Origin: Jannaschia sp. CCS1 | Lineage (GTDB): Bacteria > Pseudomonadota > Alphaproteobacteria > Rhodobacterales > Rhodobacteraceae | Assembly (NCBI RefSeq): GCF_000013565.1 | Contig: NC_007802.1 | Span: 806,001-870,000 of the forward strand | Reading direction: 5' to 3' | DNA length: 64,000 nt | The notes under the pieces: generated by a model | What the model saw: the letters and a program-made list of their open reading frames with translations, nothing else | Told to the model about the DNA's origin: nothing | Databases searched by the model: none | In this document: positions 8,555 to 17,443 of the stretch, in pieces | Numbering within the stretch: the stretch's first letter is position 1 | Layout of the letters: each line of letters starts with the position of its first letter | Program-made: the position numbers and the translations under genes

Positions 8555-9186
8555 GTCCGGGCCGTCGCGAGTTTGAAGGCAGCAAAGGCGAAGAAGGTGC
8601 CGAGCGCCCCTTCAATATATCGGCGGGCACGGTGGTAGGCGGTGCGCACGGGGGCTGCCGACAGCGCCAGCGCCCAGGCGGCATGGCAGATGAATGAGAT
8701 CACGATGCCGCCCGCGATGAACAGAAGGACGACGGAGAGCGGGGCATTGGCCGTCGCACCCACAGCGGCGATGGACAGCCAGAAGGCGATGGCCTTGGGG
8801 TTGGTGACTTGCAGCAGGTAGCCCTTGGCGAAGAGAGCGGATGTGGATTGGCGCGTGACGGCTTGCGCTTCGATCTTCGGCGGGTTGATCGCTTTTTTGA
8901 ACGCGCCATAGGCGAGGTAGGTGAGATAGGCGGAGCCTGCGAGTTTCAGGATCATCATCGCCCAGGCCGCCTGGCTCAGGATCAGGCCAACGCCCAGGAT
9001 GGTCAGCACGTTGATGGTGGCCGATCCGATGGCGATGCCTGCGCAGGTGATCAGGCCGGCGGTCCGTCCCTGACCCACGGAAATCCCCATCAACATTGCC
9101 ACGGCAGGTCCCGGAGAGGACGCGGCCACAAACAGGATGCCGTAGGCGATGGCGAAGGCGGGCAGGAAGGGGAGCAGGGTTTCCAT
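8551..9186 (-). CDS. LysE/RhtB family amino-acid exporter (first of pair)
   Basis: A 211-residue protein with six hydrophobic helices. It has the family signature ASSPGPAVAMLMGISVGQGR near the N-terminus and QVTNPKAIAFWLSI in the middle. The role is probably proton-coupled export of an amino acid or related compound. It begins five bases after the first permease gene of the nucleoside-type importer and overlaps the second LysE gene by four bases. This pair splits the two importer permease genes, which are normally adjacent. Substrate and any functional link to the importer are unknown. Confidence 0.85.
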   Translation of the reverse strand: METLLPFLPAFAIAYGILFVAASSPGPAVAMLMGISVGQGRTAGLITCAGIAIGSATINVLTILGVGLILSQAAWAMMILKLAGSAYLTYLAYGAFKKAINPPKIEAQAVTRQSTSALFAKGYLLQVTNPKAIAFWLSIAAVGATANAPLSVVLLFIAGGIVISFICHAAWALALSAAPVRTAYHRARRYIEGALGTFFAFAAFKLATART

Positions 9187-9190
9187 ATTG

Positions 9191-10279
9191 TCAGGCCTCT
9201 CGCCGCAGGGACAGGAACAGCTTTTCCATCGGCATCCGGACCATATTGTCGAGCGCGCCAGTGAACAGGATCACGAGCGCCTGGATCACCAGGATCATCT
9301 CGCGGGAGATGGCGGGCATCTCGAATTCCAGCTCGGCCCCTCCCTGATACAAAGCGCCGAACAGCAACGCCGCCAGGAACACGCCGATGGGGTGCGACCG
9401 GCCCATCAGGGCCACGGCGATGCCGACAAAGCCCGCGCCTTGGACTGAGTCAATCACCAGACGCTCGGCCTCCCCCTGAACGCCGTTGATCGCCATCATC
9501 CCACACAGCCCGCCCGAGATCAGCATGGCAATCATGGTGATCTTGATCGGGTTGATGCCCGCATAGACGGCCGCCGTTTGGGAGTGGCCGAAGGCGCGGA
9601 TTTCATAGCCCAATTTGGTGCGCCAGATCAGCAGCCACACGGCCACGCAGGCGGCGATGGCCACGAAGAACGACACGTTCAGCGGCGTGGAGGGGCGGAA
9701 GCCAAGAAAGCCCGCGAAAGCAGCGGCATTGGGCAGATGCGTGGCCTCAGGGAAGCGCGCGGTTTCGGGCGCCATGGAGCCTTCGACGCGGAAGACATTG
9801 ACCAGAAGGTAGACCAGCAGCGCGGAGGCGATGAAGTTGAACATGATCGTGGTGATCACGATGTGGCTGCCGCGTTTGGCTTGCAAATAGGCAGGGATCG
9901 CGGCCCAGGCAGCGCCGAAAAGCGCCGCCGCGATGGTGCACCCGATCAGCGCCAGGGACCAGTGCGGCCAGGGCACCGATAGCGCCATGATCGCCACGCC
10001 CAAACCGCCGAGAGCCGCCTGACCTTCGCCGCCGATGTTGAAGAGTTTCGCATGGAAGGCCACAGCCACGGCGAGGCCGGTGAAGACGAAATTCGTGGTG
10101 TAAAACAGCGTATAGCCCCAACCGTAAGCACTGCCGAACGCGCCGCGGATCATGATCTGCATCGCCTCCAGCGGGCTTTCCCCGATGAACGCCACCACGA
10201 TGCCCGAGGCGATGAGGGCAAGAAGGACGCTGATCAAGGGGATCAGGATCACGTCGGCCCATTGTGGCATCTTATCCAT
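9191..10279 (-). CDS. Nucleoside/purine-type ABC transporter permease (first permease)
   Basis: A 362-residue permease of the BPD_transp_2 class (NupP/BmpB type). It has about eight to ten helices and the motif AKLFNIGGEGQAALGGLG typical of the first permease in BMP-dependent importers. The ATPase gene ends one base before it, showing tight operonic coupling. It would form the heterodimeric channel with the permease at 6931-7908 despite the two intervening LysE genes. The substrate class is inferred from homologous nucleoside importers. Confidence 0.85.
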   Translation of the reverse strand: MDKMPQWADVILIPLISVLLALIASGIVVAFIGESPLEAMQIMIRGAFGSAYGWGYTLFYTTNFVFTGLAVAVAFHAKLFNIGGEGQAALGGLGVAIMALSVPWPHWSLALIGCTIAAALFGAAWAAIPAYLQAKRGSHIVITTIMFNFIASALLVYLLVNVFRVEGSMAPETARFPEATHLPNAAAFAGFLGFRPSTPLNVSFFVAIAACVAVWLLIWRTKLGYEIRAFGHSQTAAVYAGINPIKITMIAMLISGGLCGMMAINGVQGEAERLVIDSVQGAGFVGIAVALMGRSHPIGVFLAALLFGALYQGGAELEFEMPAISREMILVIQALVILFTGALDNMVRMPMEKLFLSLRREA

Positions 10280-10280
10280 G

Positions 10281-11816
10281 TTATGCGGCCCCTTCCGTTA
10301 CGCCAGCCATCAGCAGGCCCAGATCGCCTTCGTTGGTCTCCTCGGGCAGCCGTTCACCACTGATCGAGCCGTCGAACATGACGGCGATCCGGTCGGACAG
10401 GCCGAGGATTTCATCGAGTTCCACCGACACCAAAAGCACCGCCTTGCCCGCGTCCCGCAGGGCGATGATCTGCTTGTGGATAAACTCAATCGCGCCGATA
10501 TCCACGCCGCGCGTGGGCTGACCCACCAGCAAAAGGTCCGGCTGACGGTCCATTTCGCGGGCCACGACGATCTTCTGCTGGTTCCCGCCTGAGAAGTTGC
10601 GCGCGGGCAGGCGCGGGTTGGGGGGGCGGACGTCATAGCGTTCCATCTTCTCGGCGCAATCGGCCTTGATCGCGGCGTTGTTCATCAGTGGCCCGGATTG
10701 ATAGCGCGGGTCGTGGTGATAGCCAAAGGCCACGTTTTCCCACGCCTCATAGGGCATGATCAGGCCCTCGACCTGACGGTCCTCGGGCACATGGCCGATG
10801 CCACGCACGCGCCGGGACTGGCCATCGCTGTCGCGCCCGGTGATGTCGATGGGTTGGCCGTGAAGCCTGATTTCCCCGGATGTGGCCGCGATCATGCCGC
10901 CGAGAACCTCCAGCACTTCGGACTGGCCATTGCCCGCCACGCCCGCGATTCCCAGGATTTCGCCCGCGCGGATCTGGAAGGAGATGCTTTTGACGCGCTC
11001 CACGCCCGCGCCATCTACGACGCGCAGATTTTTCACGTTCAGGACCACATCGCCGGGGGTGGCGGCGTCCTTGTCGACCTCCAGCAGAACCTTGCGACCC
11101 ACCATCAGTTCCGCGAGGCCCGCAGGTGACGTCTCCGCCGTCTTGACGGTGGCCGTCATCTCGCCCCGCCGCATGACGGACACGGTGTCCGTGACCTCCA
11201 TGATCTCACGCAGTTTGTGGGTGATCAGGATGATCGTTTTGCCTTCTTCCTTCAGGCGCCCAAGGATGCGGAACAGTTGATCGGCCTCGGCGGGGGTCAG
11301 CACGCCTGTGGGCTCATCCAGGATCAGGATTTCGGCCTGACGGTAGAGTTGTTTCAGGATCTCAACGCGTTGCTGGTGGCCAACGGACAGCTCTTCCACA
11401 ATCGCATCGGGGTTCACGTCCAGCCCGTATTCGCTGGCCAGTTCTGTCAGGATGCGCCGGGCCTTGCGGATGGACGGCTGCAACATCGCGCCGTCCTCCG
11501 CGCCCAGGACCACATTCTCGACCACGGAGAAGTTTTCGACCAGCTTGAAGTGCTGGTGCACCATCCCGATGCCCGCGCGGATCGCGGCCTGGCTGTCGGG
11601 GATGTTTGTCTGCGTGCCGTTGATCCAGATCTCACCGGCATCGGCCTTGTAGAAGCCGTAGAGGATCGACATCAGTGTCGATTTGCCTGCGCCGTTTTCG
11701 CCCACAATCCCGTGGATCGTGCCCTTTGTGACCGAGATCGAAATGTCTTTGTTGGCCTGAACAGGGCCAAAGGCCTTGGAGATGCCCTTGAGTTCAATCG
11801 CCGGTGCCGTCGTCAT
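10281..11816 (-). CDS. Nucleoside/sugar-type ABC transporter ATPase with two nucleotide-binding domains
   Basis: A 511-residue fused ATPase. The first domain has a perfect Walker A, GENGAGKS at 39-46, and LSVGHQQRVEIL as its signature region. The second has the degenerate P-loop GVAGNGQSEVL and an FSGGNQQK signature, as is usual in the RbsA/NupO group where one site is weakened. It energises uptake with the two downstream permeases and the BMP binding protein. A strong hairpin lies between it and the binding-protein gene, probably lowering ATPase expression relative to the binding protein. The assignment to nucleoside-type uptake rests on its partners. Confidence 0.88.
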   Translation of the reverse strand: MTTAPAIELKGISKAFGPVQANKDISISVTKGTIHGIVGENGAGKSTLMSILYGFYKADAGEIWINGTQTNIPDSQAAIRAGIGMVHQHFKLVENFSVVENVVLGAEDGAMLQPSIRKARRILTELASEYGLDVNPDAIVEELSVGHQQRVEILKQLYRQAEILILDEPTGVLTPAEADQLFRILGRLKEEGKTIILITHKLREIMEVTDTVSVMRRGEMTATVKTAETSPAGLAELMVGRKVLLEVDKDAATPGDVVLNVKNLRVVDGAGVERVKSISFQIRAGEILGIAGVAGNGQSEVLEVLGGMIAATSGEIRLHGQPIDITGRDSDGQSRRVRGIGHVPEDRQVEGLIMPYEAWENVAFGYHHDPRYQSGPLMNNAAIKADCAEKMERYDVRPPNPRLPARNFSGGNQQKIVVAREMDRQPDLLLVGQPTRGVDIGAIEFIHKQIIALRDAGKAVLLVSVELDEILGLSDRIAVMFDGSISGERLPEETNEGDLGLLMAGVTEGAA

Positions 11817-11843
11817 GCGCTAACCCTGGGTGAGAGGATATGG

Positions 11844-11879
11844 TTCGGGCCGCGACCGAGGGGATGGACGCGGCCCGAA
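11844..11879 (-). terminator. Stem-loop between BMP gene and ATPase gene (attenuator-like)
   Basis: A perfect 11-bp inverted repeat, TTCGGGCCGCG / CGCGGCCCGAA, with a 14-base loop. There is no T-run, so partial read-through and protection of the upstream binding-protein mRNA are more likely than full termination. Confidence 0.65.
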
Positions 11880-11922
11880 AGGGGTGGGGTGCCAGGCCAA
11901 AGGGCCCGGCAAACCGTTGATC

Positions 11923-12915
11923 TTACTGCATCTCGACGGGGCAAGTGCCGTCTTCGGTGAAGTTGTGCACGGCAATCTCGCCCGCGATGATCTGTTCACG
12001 CGCGGCATCCACGGCGGCGATCATGTCTTCGGTGACAAGCTCTGCGTTGAACTCGTCCATCGCGTAGCCGACACCGTCTTCGGCGAGGCCGAGAACCACG
12101 ATACCGGGCTCAATCGCGTCCGCTGAGAACGCGTTGTAGACGGCGACATCCACGCGCTTGAGCATCGAGGTCAGGACCTGGCCTTCGTGCAGGTAGTTCT
12201 GGTTGGCGTCCACACCGATGGAGAGGATCCCCTCGTCCGCAGCGGTTTGCAGAACACCGAGGCCGGTGCCGCCCGCTGCCGCAAAGACCACATCCGATCC
12301 CTGGCCGATCTGGCCACGGGTCAGTTCACCACCGCGCACGGGGTCGTTCCAGGCAGCTGGCGTGGTGCCGGTCATGTTGGCGATGACGGTGATATCGGGG
12401 TTGGCCGCAACGGCACCCTGGGCATAGCCGCAGGCGAAGCGAGAGATCAGCGGGATGTCCATGCCGCCCACGAAGGAAACGGTGCCCGTCTCGGAGGCGA
12501 GACCTGCCATCATGCCCACAAGGAAGCTGCCCTCATGCTCGGAGAAGATGATCGATTGCACGTTGGGTTGTTCCACCACGGCGTCGATGATCACGAAGGA
12601 CGTGTCGGGGTAGTCAGGGGCCACGACATCCAGCACAGAGCCGAACGCAAAGCCTGCCATCACGACGGGGTTGGAACCGGCTTCGGCCAGGCGGCGCAGG
12701 GCCTGCTCGCGCTGAGCGTCGTTTTGCAGTTCAATCTCACGGTATTCGCCGCCGGTCTCCTCGGACCACCGCTCTGCGCCGTTGAAGGCACTCTCGTTGA
12801 AGGAGCGGTCAAACTTGCCGCCCAGGTCGAAGATCACGGCAGGGTCGGCCAGGGCACCGGTCGCGGTGATGGCGAGTGTGGCGCAAGCGCCGAGCAGGGT
12901 TTTCATCATGGTCAT
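11923..12915 (-). CDS. BMP-family periplasmic substrate-binding protein of nucleoside-type ABC importer
   Basis: A 330-residue exported protein. A signal peptide (MTMMKTLLGACATLAITATG) ends near ALA-DPA, followed by a BMP/PnrA fold with VIFDLGGKFDRSFNESAFNG. Family members bind purine nucleosides or related compounds and deliver them to the permeases. A cysteine at position 11 could be read as a lipobox, but the alanine-rich cleavage region downstream fits signal peptidase I better. A GGGAG site precedes the ATG at 12915; the second and third ATGs are three and four codons in. It is the first gene of the six-gene minus-strand operon. Confidence 0.88.
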   Translation of the reverse strand: MTMMKTLLGACATLAITATGALADPAVIFDLGGKFDRSFNESAFNGAERWSEETGGEYREIELQNDAQREQALRRLAEAGSNPVVMAGFAFGSVLDVVAPDYPDTSFVIIDAVVEQPNVQSIIFSEHEGSFLVGMMAGLASETGTVSFVGGMDIPLISRFACGYAQGAVAANPDITVIANMTGTTPAAWNDPVRGGELTRGQIGQGSDVVFAAAGGTGLGVLQTAADEGILSIGVDANQNYLHEGQVLTSMLKRVDVAVYNAFSADAIEPGIVVLGLAEDGVGYAMDEFNAELVTEDMIAAVDAAREQIIAGEIAVHNFTEDGTCPVEMQ

Positions 12916-13094
12916 AGGGTCATCTCCCAGTCAGGTTGCGGGGCGCCTATGAAGGGGCCTTATGGCGGCCCGGCGTCCCCAAACGCATGGTCTTCCGCCG
13001 AGCGACGGAATCCTCATAGGGAATAAGGGCAAAGGGCGCGCGGGGGGTCAACCCGATTCCGGCCTTGACGCAGGGGGAGAGCCCTCGGTTTGCG

Positions 13095-13511
13095 TTATAT
13101 GCCCGGTTCCAGGGCACGCGCCATGACGATCGCGTCGCTGTGACGGCCTGTCTTGTGGGTGTAGTAGCCCTTTCGCGTGCCGGTCTGGATGAACCCTGCG
13201 CGCGTGTACAGCGCACGGGCCGGGGCGTTCTCGGCGTCAACCTCAAGAAACACGGTCTCTGCCCCCCCTTTTTGCGCGGCGAGGAGGGCTTGCCCGAGGA
13301 GCGCGCGGCCATGACCCTGCCCGCGCAGCGCAGGGTCGACGATGATGGTGAGCACCTCCGCCTCGGGCGCGATCAGTTGCAGAAGCGCGAAGCCATGATC
13401 AGTTGTGGCCGCCAGTGTCGTGGGTTTGGCCAGAAGCTCAGCCATCTCCGCCTCGGGCCAACCGCGCGCGAAGCATGCGCCGTGCAGGGCGGCCATCCGG
13501 GCGGGGGTCAT
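13095..13511 (-). CDS. rimI: GNAT N-acetyltransferase, RimI-like
   Basis: A 138-residue GNAT protein with the acetyl-CoA loop RGQGHG at 63-68 and a C-terminal ALYTRAGFIQTGTRKGYY typical of RimI. RimI acetylates the N-terminal alanine of ribosomal protein S18. Its start overlaps the stop of tsaB by four bases, and a tsaB-rimI pair is a common bacterial arrangement, which supports the symbol. The N-terminus is short compared with E. coli RimI. Other GNAT substrates cannot be excluded. Confidence 0.8.
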   Translation of the reverse strand: MTPARMAALHGACFARGWPEAEMAELLAKPTTLAATTDHGFALLQLIAPEAEVLTIIVDPALRGQGHGRALLGQALLAAQKGGAETVFLEVDAENAPARALYTRAGFIQTGTRKGYYTHKTGRHSDAIVMARALEPGI

Positions 13512-14155
13512 AACATCTGCGGCCCGGTCTCCCGCGCGGGCGCGGCATCGGCGGGCTTGATATAGAGCGGCGCGGGCCGGGGCTGCGGCGTCCCAAGCCG
13601 CATGGCTGTGATGCGCGCGATGGCCGACGCGGGCGCATAGGCGGCGGGAGCATGGTCAATGCCGTGCGCGCGCGACATCTCAGGCGAATCCTGCCCCACA
13701 AGCGTGATGTTCGGCGTGATCCAATCGGCCAGATTTGCTTTTAGGACGTGAGCAGGCGCGCGGTCCAGCCCGTCTCCAAATCGCTGCACATACAGCGTGT
13801 CACGCGGCGCGTTGCGGGTGGCAAGGCAAGGGCGGGGTGCTTTGTAGGCAAGGCTATCCAGCACAGAAACGCCAATCGCAGGCACCTCAAGCGCCAAGGC
13901 CAAACCCCGCGCCGCAGAGACGGAGATCCGGATGCCAGTAAAGTTCCCCGGCCCGATACCCACGCCGATGGCGTCGAGGTCGTGCAGGGCTGTGCCAGCC
14001 TCCGCCAAGGTCTGTTCGACCAGAGGCATCAGATGTTCGGCCTGGCCCCTTTTCATGTCGATGTAATGGGCGGCGCGCACGTCCCCATCCCGAAGAAGCG
14101 CTGTGCCAACCCATGGGCCGGAGGTATCGAATGCAAGGATCGTCGGATGCGCCAT
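13508..14155 (-). CDS. tsaB: tRNA threonylcarbamoyladenosine biosynthesis protein TsaB
   Basis: A 215-residue ASKHA-fold protein with the N-terminal ILAFDTSGPWVGTALL and the family motif GIGPGNFTGIRISVSAARGLA. TsaB dimerises with TsaD and is needed for the t6A37 modification of ANN-decoding tRNAs in the cytoplasm. It overlaps rimI by four bases. The length is close to the usual family size and no key region is missing. Confidence 0.92.
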   Translation of the reverse strand: MAHPTILAFDTSGPWVGTALLRDGDVRAAHYIDMKRGQAEHLMPLVEQTLAEAGTALHDLDAIGVGIGPGNFTGIRISVSAARGLALALEVPAIGVSVLDSLAYKAPRPCLATRNAPRDTLYVQRFGDGLDRAPAHVLKANLADWITPNITLVGQDSPEMSRAHGIDHAPAAYAPASAIARITAMRLGTPQPRPAPLYIKPADAAPARETGPQML

Positions 14156-14164
14156 GGGAGCGGC

Positions 14165-14581
14165 TTAGCCCTTGCAGGATGTCTCTTGCAAGCGGTCCCG
14201 CGCGGAGGTGGCATCGCGGGGCAGGTCATCTTCGATATGGAGCCACGGCAGCGCGCTGTCGGTATGGCCATGGCCCTCAGCGGGCAGATCTGCCGCCTGA
14301 TCCAGCAGACCGATCGGCACATAGACCTGATCTGGCAGATAATCGTAGGTGGCCGCCAATTGCGTGCCACACTCAGTGCAGAACCAGCGATTGACGCCGG
14401 GGGTGACGCTTTTGGCCGGACCAAAATCGGCCAGGTTCACCTGATCCCGCGCGAAGGCGGCAAAGGCCGCGACCGGCGCGCCGGACAGGCGGCGGCAGTC
14501 GGAGCAATGGCAGTATGTGACGGTTTGCGGCAGCGCGCTGGCCGTCAGCCGCGCGCGTCCGCAGTAACAGCGCCCGGTCAT
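14165..14581 (-). CDS. GFA (CENP-V/GFA) zinc-binding family protein
   Basis: A 138-residue protein with the cysteine pattern of the GFA family: GRCYCGRARL at the N-terminus, CHCSDCRR, and CTECGTQL in the middle. The family is named after glutathione-dependent formaldehyde-activating enzyme, but most members have no proven activity. The start at 14581 is chosen because homologues begin MxGxCxCG; a longer reading would overlap nifU. No clear ribosome-binding site is seen. It follows nifU by 19 bases and is probably co-transcribed. Zinc binding is inferred from the cysteines. Confidence 0.8.
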   Translation of the reverse strand: MTGRCYCGRARLTASALPQTVTYCHCSDCRRLSGAPVAAFAAFARDQVNLADFGPAKSVTPGVNRWFCTECGTQLAATYDYLPDQVYVPIGLLDQAADLPAEGHGHTDSALPWLHIEDDLPRDATSARDRLQETSCKG

Positions 14582-14600
14582 CGGGGCGGTGGCTGTCGTG

Positions 14601-15164
14601 TCAGGTGTTGACAGGACGCACCTCAACCACCTCGGGGATGTAGTGACGCAGAAGGTTCTCAATGCCCATTTTCAGGGTCAGCGTCGATGACGGGCACCCG
14701 GCGCAAGCGCCTTGCATGTGCAGATAGACAACCCCGCGATCAAAGCCGTGGAAGGTGATATCGCCGCCGTCTTGCGCCACAGCGGGGCGCACGCGGGTGT
14801 CCAGCAAGCTCTTGATCTGGCCCACGATCTCACCGTCCTCGCCGGTATGTTCGGCGTGGCCGCTGCTGACTTCATGGCCGTCGCCCATGACCGGATCACC
14901 GGATTGATAATGCTCCATGATTGCGCCAAGGATTGCGGGTTTCACGTGATCCCAGTCCACCGCGTCGGCTTTGGTGACGGTCACGAAATCTATGCCGAAG
15001 AAGACGCCGGTGACGCCCTCAACCGCGAAGATCCGCGACGCGAGGGGGGACTTTTCCGACGTCTCAGCCGTTGGGAAATCAGCGGTGCCCACCTCCAGCA
15101 CGGACTGGCCGGGCAGGAATTTCAGGGTCGCGGGGTTGGGTGTGGCTTCGGTCTGGATGAACAT
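14601..15164 (-). CDS. NifU family Fe-S cluster carrier (NFU1-like)
   Basis: A 187-residue protein. An N-terminal Nfu_N domain (MFIQTEATPNPATLKFLPG) is followed by a C-terminal NifU domain with the CAGC cluster-binding motif (C154 and C157). NFU-type proteins carry 4Fe-4S clusters from the scaffold to client enzymes. It is the first gene of a short minus-strand unit with the GFA gene and has a plausible promoter at 15192-15220. The length matches alphaproteobacterial NFU proteins. Confidence 0.9.
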   Translation of the reverse strand: MFIQTEATPNPATLKFLPGQSVLEVGTADFPTAETSEKSPLASRIFAVEGVTGVFFGIDFVTVTKADAVDWDHVKPAILGAIMEHYQSGDPVMGDGHEVSSGHAEHTGEDGEIVGQIKSLLDTRVRPAVAQDGGDITFHGFDRGVVYLHMQGACAGCPSSTLTLKMGIENLLRHYIPEVVEVRPVNT

Positions 15165-15191
15165 GGGGACATATCCTTACTGGTTCCCTCA

Positions 15192-15220
15192 GATATGCGG
15201 GCGCGGGGGCGGAGAGTCAA
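15192..15220 (-). promoter_or_regulatory. Putative sigma-70 promoter of the nifU-like gene
   Basis: On the minus strand TTGACT (15220-15215) is followed after 17 bases by CATATC (15197-15192). The predicted start lies about 20 bases before the nifU ATG. This is a motif match only; the -10 box is weak. Confidence 0.45.
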
Positions 15221-15252
15221 GGGAACTGGAATCGTTCTAAAGTAGCGATTAC

Positions 15253-16893
15253 CTATTCCGCAGCGTCGCGCCGCTCGTCCGGCTCAGGTGCCCAATCGAG
15301 GCCCTTCTCTGCCAGATGCGCCTCAAAATAATCGCGCAGCGCCGGTAACGCCCGGGTCAGCTTCAGGAATTCGTCCCGACCCATGGCCAGCACAACGGTA
15401 TCCTCCAGCGCGCGGGCCGTTGCCACGCGGCGGGTCGCCCCCAGGATCAGCCGTTCGCCGAAATGTCCGCCGGGCTCAATGCGCCGCGTGGTGGGCTGGC
15501 CGTCGTGGCCTTTGGCGTTGGTGATCTCGACCGCGCCCTCAATGATCGTGAAGAACGTGTCGGCGCGGTTGCCCGTCTCATAGATCCGGTCGCCTTTGGC
15601 ATAGCGGATATGGCGCGAGGCGTCGGTCTTGGGGGATGACAGGTTCACCAGACTGCGCGGCGTCACCCAATCCAGCACCCAATGGCTCAGCACCCAGACC
15701 TTCGCCGGAAAGCCGGGAAGAAAGGCCACATAATACGCGCGCCACAGGACCCAGGCGAGAAACCCGGTCAGCCGGATGCCCATGACATCTGCGATCCCGC
15801 GCCGCGCGCCAAGGGACGCCATGGAGCCTTTGGAGGTGTATTCAAAGGGTTTCAGCGCGGTGCCATCGACCGCGCGTTTGATGTTTGCGGCCAGTTGCTT
15901 GGCCTCTCGCACCGCAAATTGGGCGGTGGGCGGCGCGTAGTCTTCGCGCGCATTCGCGTCCTCCACCATCGGGATCAGGGCACAGTCGCCAAGGGACCAG
16001 ACGCCGTCTCGCCCAGGCACCGAGAGGTCGCGTTCGACCGCGATGCGGCCCTGGGTCAGGGGCAGGTCCATACGCTTGACGACCGGCGCAGGCGCGTTGC
16101 CGATGGTGGCCACTACGGTGCGGGTATCGATCACATCGCCGTCGGTGGTGGTGATCTGAGTGCCGGTGGCCGAGGCGATGCCGGTGTTCAGACAAACTTC
16201 CACCCCGCGCTTTTCAAGCTGCGCCTGGGCATAGGCGCGCAGCTTTTCGGGCATTTCGGCCAGCACCTTGTCGGCGAATTCCAGCACGATGATACGCACC
16301 TCATCGCGGGAGACGTTGGGATAATATTTCAGGGAGCGGTCGATCAATTCCGCCATCTCCCCCACGGTCTCGATCCCCGAAAAGCCCCCGCCGATGACGG
16401 TGAAGGTCAGGGCACCGCGCTTGACCTCCGGCAGGTTGGTGATGTCGGCATGCTCCAGCCGTTCGATCACATGGGCGCGGAGGCGGCGGGCGTCTTCCAG
16501 CGTTTTCATCGTCAGGGCGTGGGCTTCAAGTCCCGGGGTGCGGGACAGATCGACGGTCTGCCCAAGGGCCACGACGAGGTGGTCGTAGGGCACCTCGGTC
16601 GGGCGGCGCTGGACGCCTTGGAACACGGTGACACGCTTGGCGGCGAAATCGACGCTGTCGATCATCGCCTTGCGGATGCCCACGCCCTTCAACAGGAACC
16701 GGTAGGGGGACGTGGCGTGAATGGGCGTGACAGACCCTGCGCCGACCTCGGGCAGCAGAGGCTGGAAGACGAAGTAGTTCTCGGCCGTGATCACCTCGAT
16801 CTCGGCGGTGTCGCGGAAGGTGCGGTGAAGGGCCCGGGCCGTGTAGAGACCGCCGAAGCCGCCGCCCAGGATCACGATGCGCGGTTTGCCCAT
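15253..16893 (-). CDS. Type II NADH dehydrogenase-like flavoprotein fused to a cyclic-nucleotide-binding domain
   Basis: A 546-residue protein. Residues 1-400 are an NDH-2-like pyridine-nucleotide-disulfide oxidoreductase with the FAD Rossmann motif VILGGGFGGLYTARAL and a second NAD motif TVIGGGFSGIETVGE. After an amphipathic/hydrophobic stretch (FLAWVLWRAYYVAFLPG) that may anchor it to the membrane, residues about 420-525 form a cNMP-binding domain with GGHFGERLILGATRR. The expected reaction is NADH oxidation with quinone reduction at the inner membrane, possibly gated by a nucleotide. NDH-2 proteins normally end before this extra domain. A universal stress protein gene lies 94 bases upstream on the same strand. 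Confidence 0.85.
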   Translation of the reverse strand: MGKPRIVILGGGFGGLYTARALHRTFRDTAEIEVITAENYFVFQPLLPEVGAGSVTPIHATSPYRFLLKGVGIRKAMIDSVDFAAKRVTVFQGVQRRPTEVPYDHLVVALGQTVDLSRTPGLEAHALTMKTLEDARRLRAHVIERLEHADITNLPEVKRGALTFTVIGGGFSGIETVGEMAELIDRSLKYYPNVSRDEVRIIVLEFADKVLAEMPEKLRAYAQAQLEKRGVEVCLNTGIASATGTQITTTDGDVIDTRTVVATIGNAPAPVVKRMDLPLTQGRIAVERDLSVPGRDGVWSLGDCALIPMVEDANAREDYAPPTAQFAVREAKQLAANIKRAVDGTALKPFEYTSKGSMASLGARRGIADVMGIRLTGFLAWVLWRAYYVAFLPGFPAKVWVLSHWVLDWVTPRSLVNLSSPKTDASRHIRYAKGDRIYETGNRADTFFTIIEGAVEITNAKGHDGQPTTRRIEPGGHFGERLILGATRRVATARALEDTVVLAMGRDEFLKLTRALPALRDYFEAHLAEKGLDWAPEPDERRDAAE

Positions 16894-16987
16894 GATGGGT
16901 CTCCCTTACTTTCTCCACATATGTAGTGTCGCCCCAGGAGGAAAACCACGCATGGCCGATATGCGCGCCGCGGGTTTTGGACGCCGG

Positions 16988-17443
16988 TCAGGTGATCGCT
17001 TCCAGCTGTTCCTTGCTGAGCTCGACAGGCACGATTGTCAGGGGCACGGGCAAGTTTCCGGCCGACTTCGTCAGGGCCGTCACCAGCGGACCGGGCCCGC
17101 CTTTGCCGGAATTCGCCCCCAGCACCAGCACGCCGATGTCCTTGTCCTCGGAGATATGGGCGAGGATCTGCTCCTCGGGCACGCCTTCGCGGATCACGAG
17201 GGTCGGGTCGATCTCCTGCTTGTCGCGCATCCACTTGGCGAAGACGTTGAAATGCGCCTCGATCCGTTCGCGGGCCTCTGCGCGCATGATGTCGCCCACG
17301 CCGATCCAGTGGTTGAATTCATCGGGGGGGATGACCGACAGGATCTCCACCCCGCCGCCGGTATTGTGGGCCCGCATGGCTGCAAAGCGCATGGCGTTCA
17401 GGCATTCGCGGGTGTCATCGAGCACGACGAGGAATTTACGCAT
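16988..17443 (-). CDS. Universal stress protein (UspA family)
   Basis: A 151-residue UspA-fold protein starting MRKFLVVLDDTRECLNAMRFA, with VLVLGANSGKGGPGPLVTAL near the C-terminus. The ATP-binding glycine pattern is present but not textbook, so nucleotide binding is uncertain. Family members accumulate under starvation, redox or respiratory stress. It lies upstream of the NDH-2/cNMP fusion on the same strand, and the two may be expressed together. Confidence 0.85.
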   Translation of the reverse strand: MRKFLVVLDDTRECLNAMRFAAMRAHNTGGGVEILSVIPPDEFNHWIGVGDIMRAEARERIEAHFNVFAKWMRDKQEIDPTLVIREGVPEEQILAHISEDKDIGVLVLGANSGKGGPGPLVTALTKSAGNLPVPLTIVPVELSKEQLEAIT

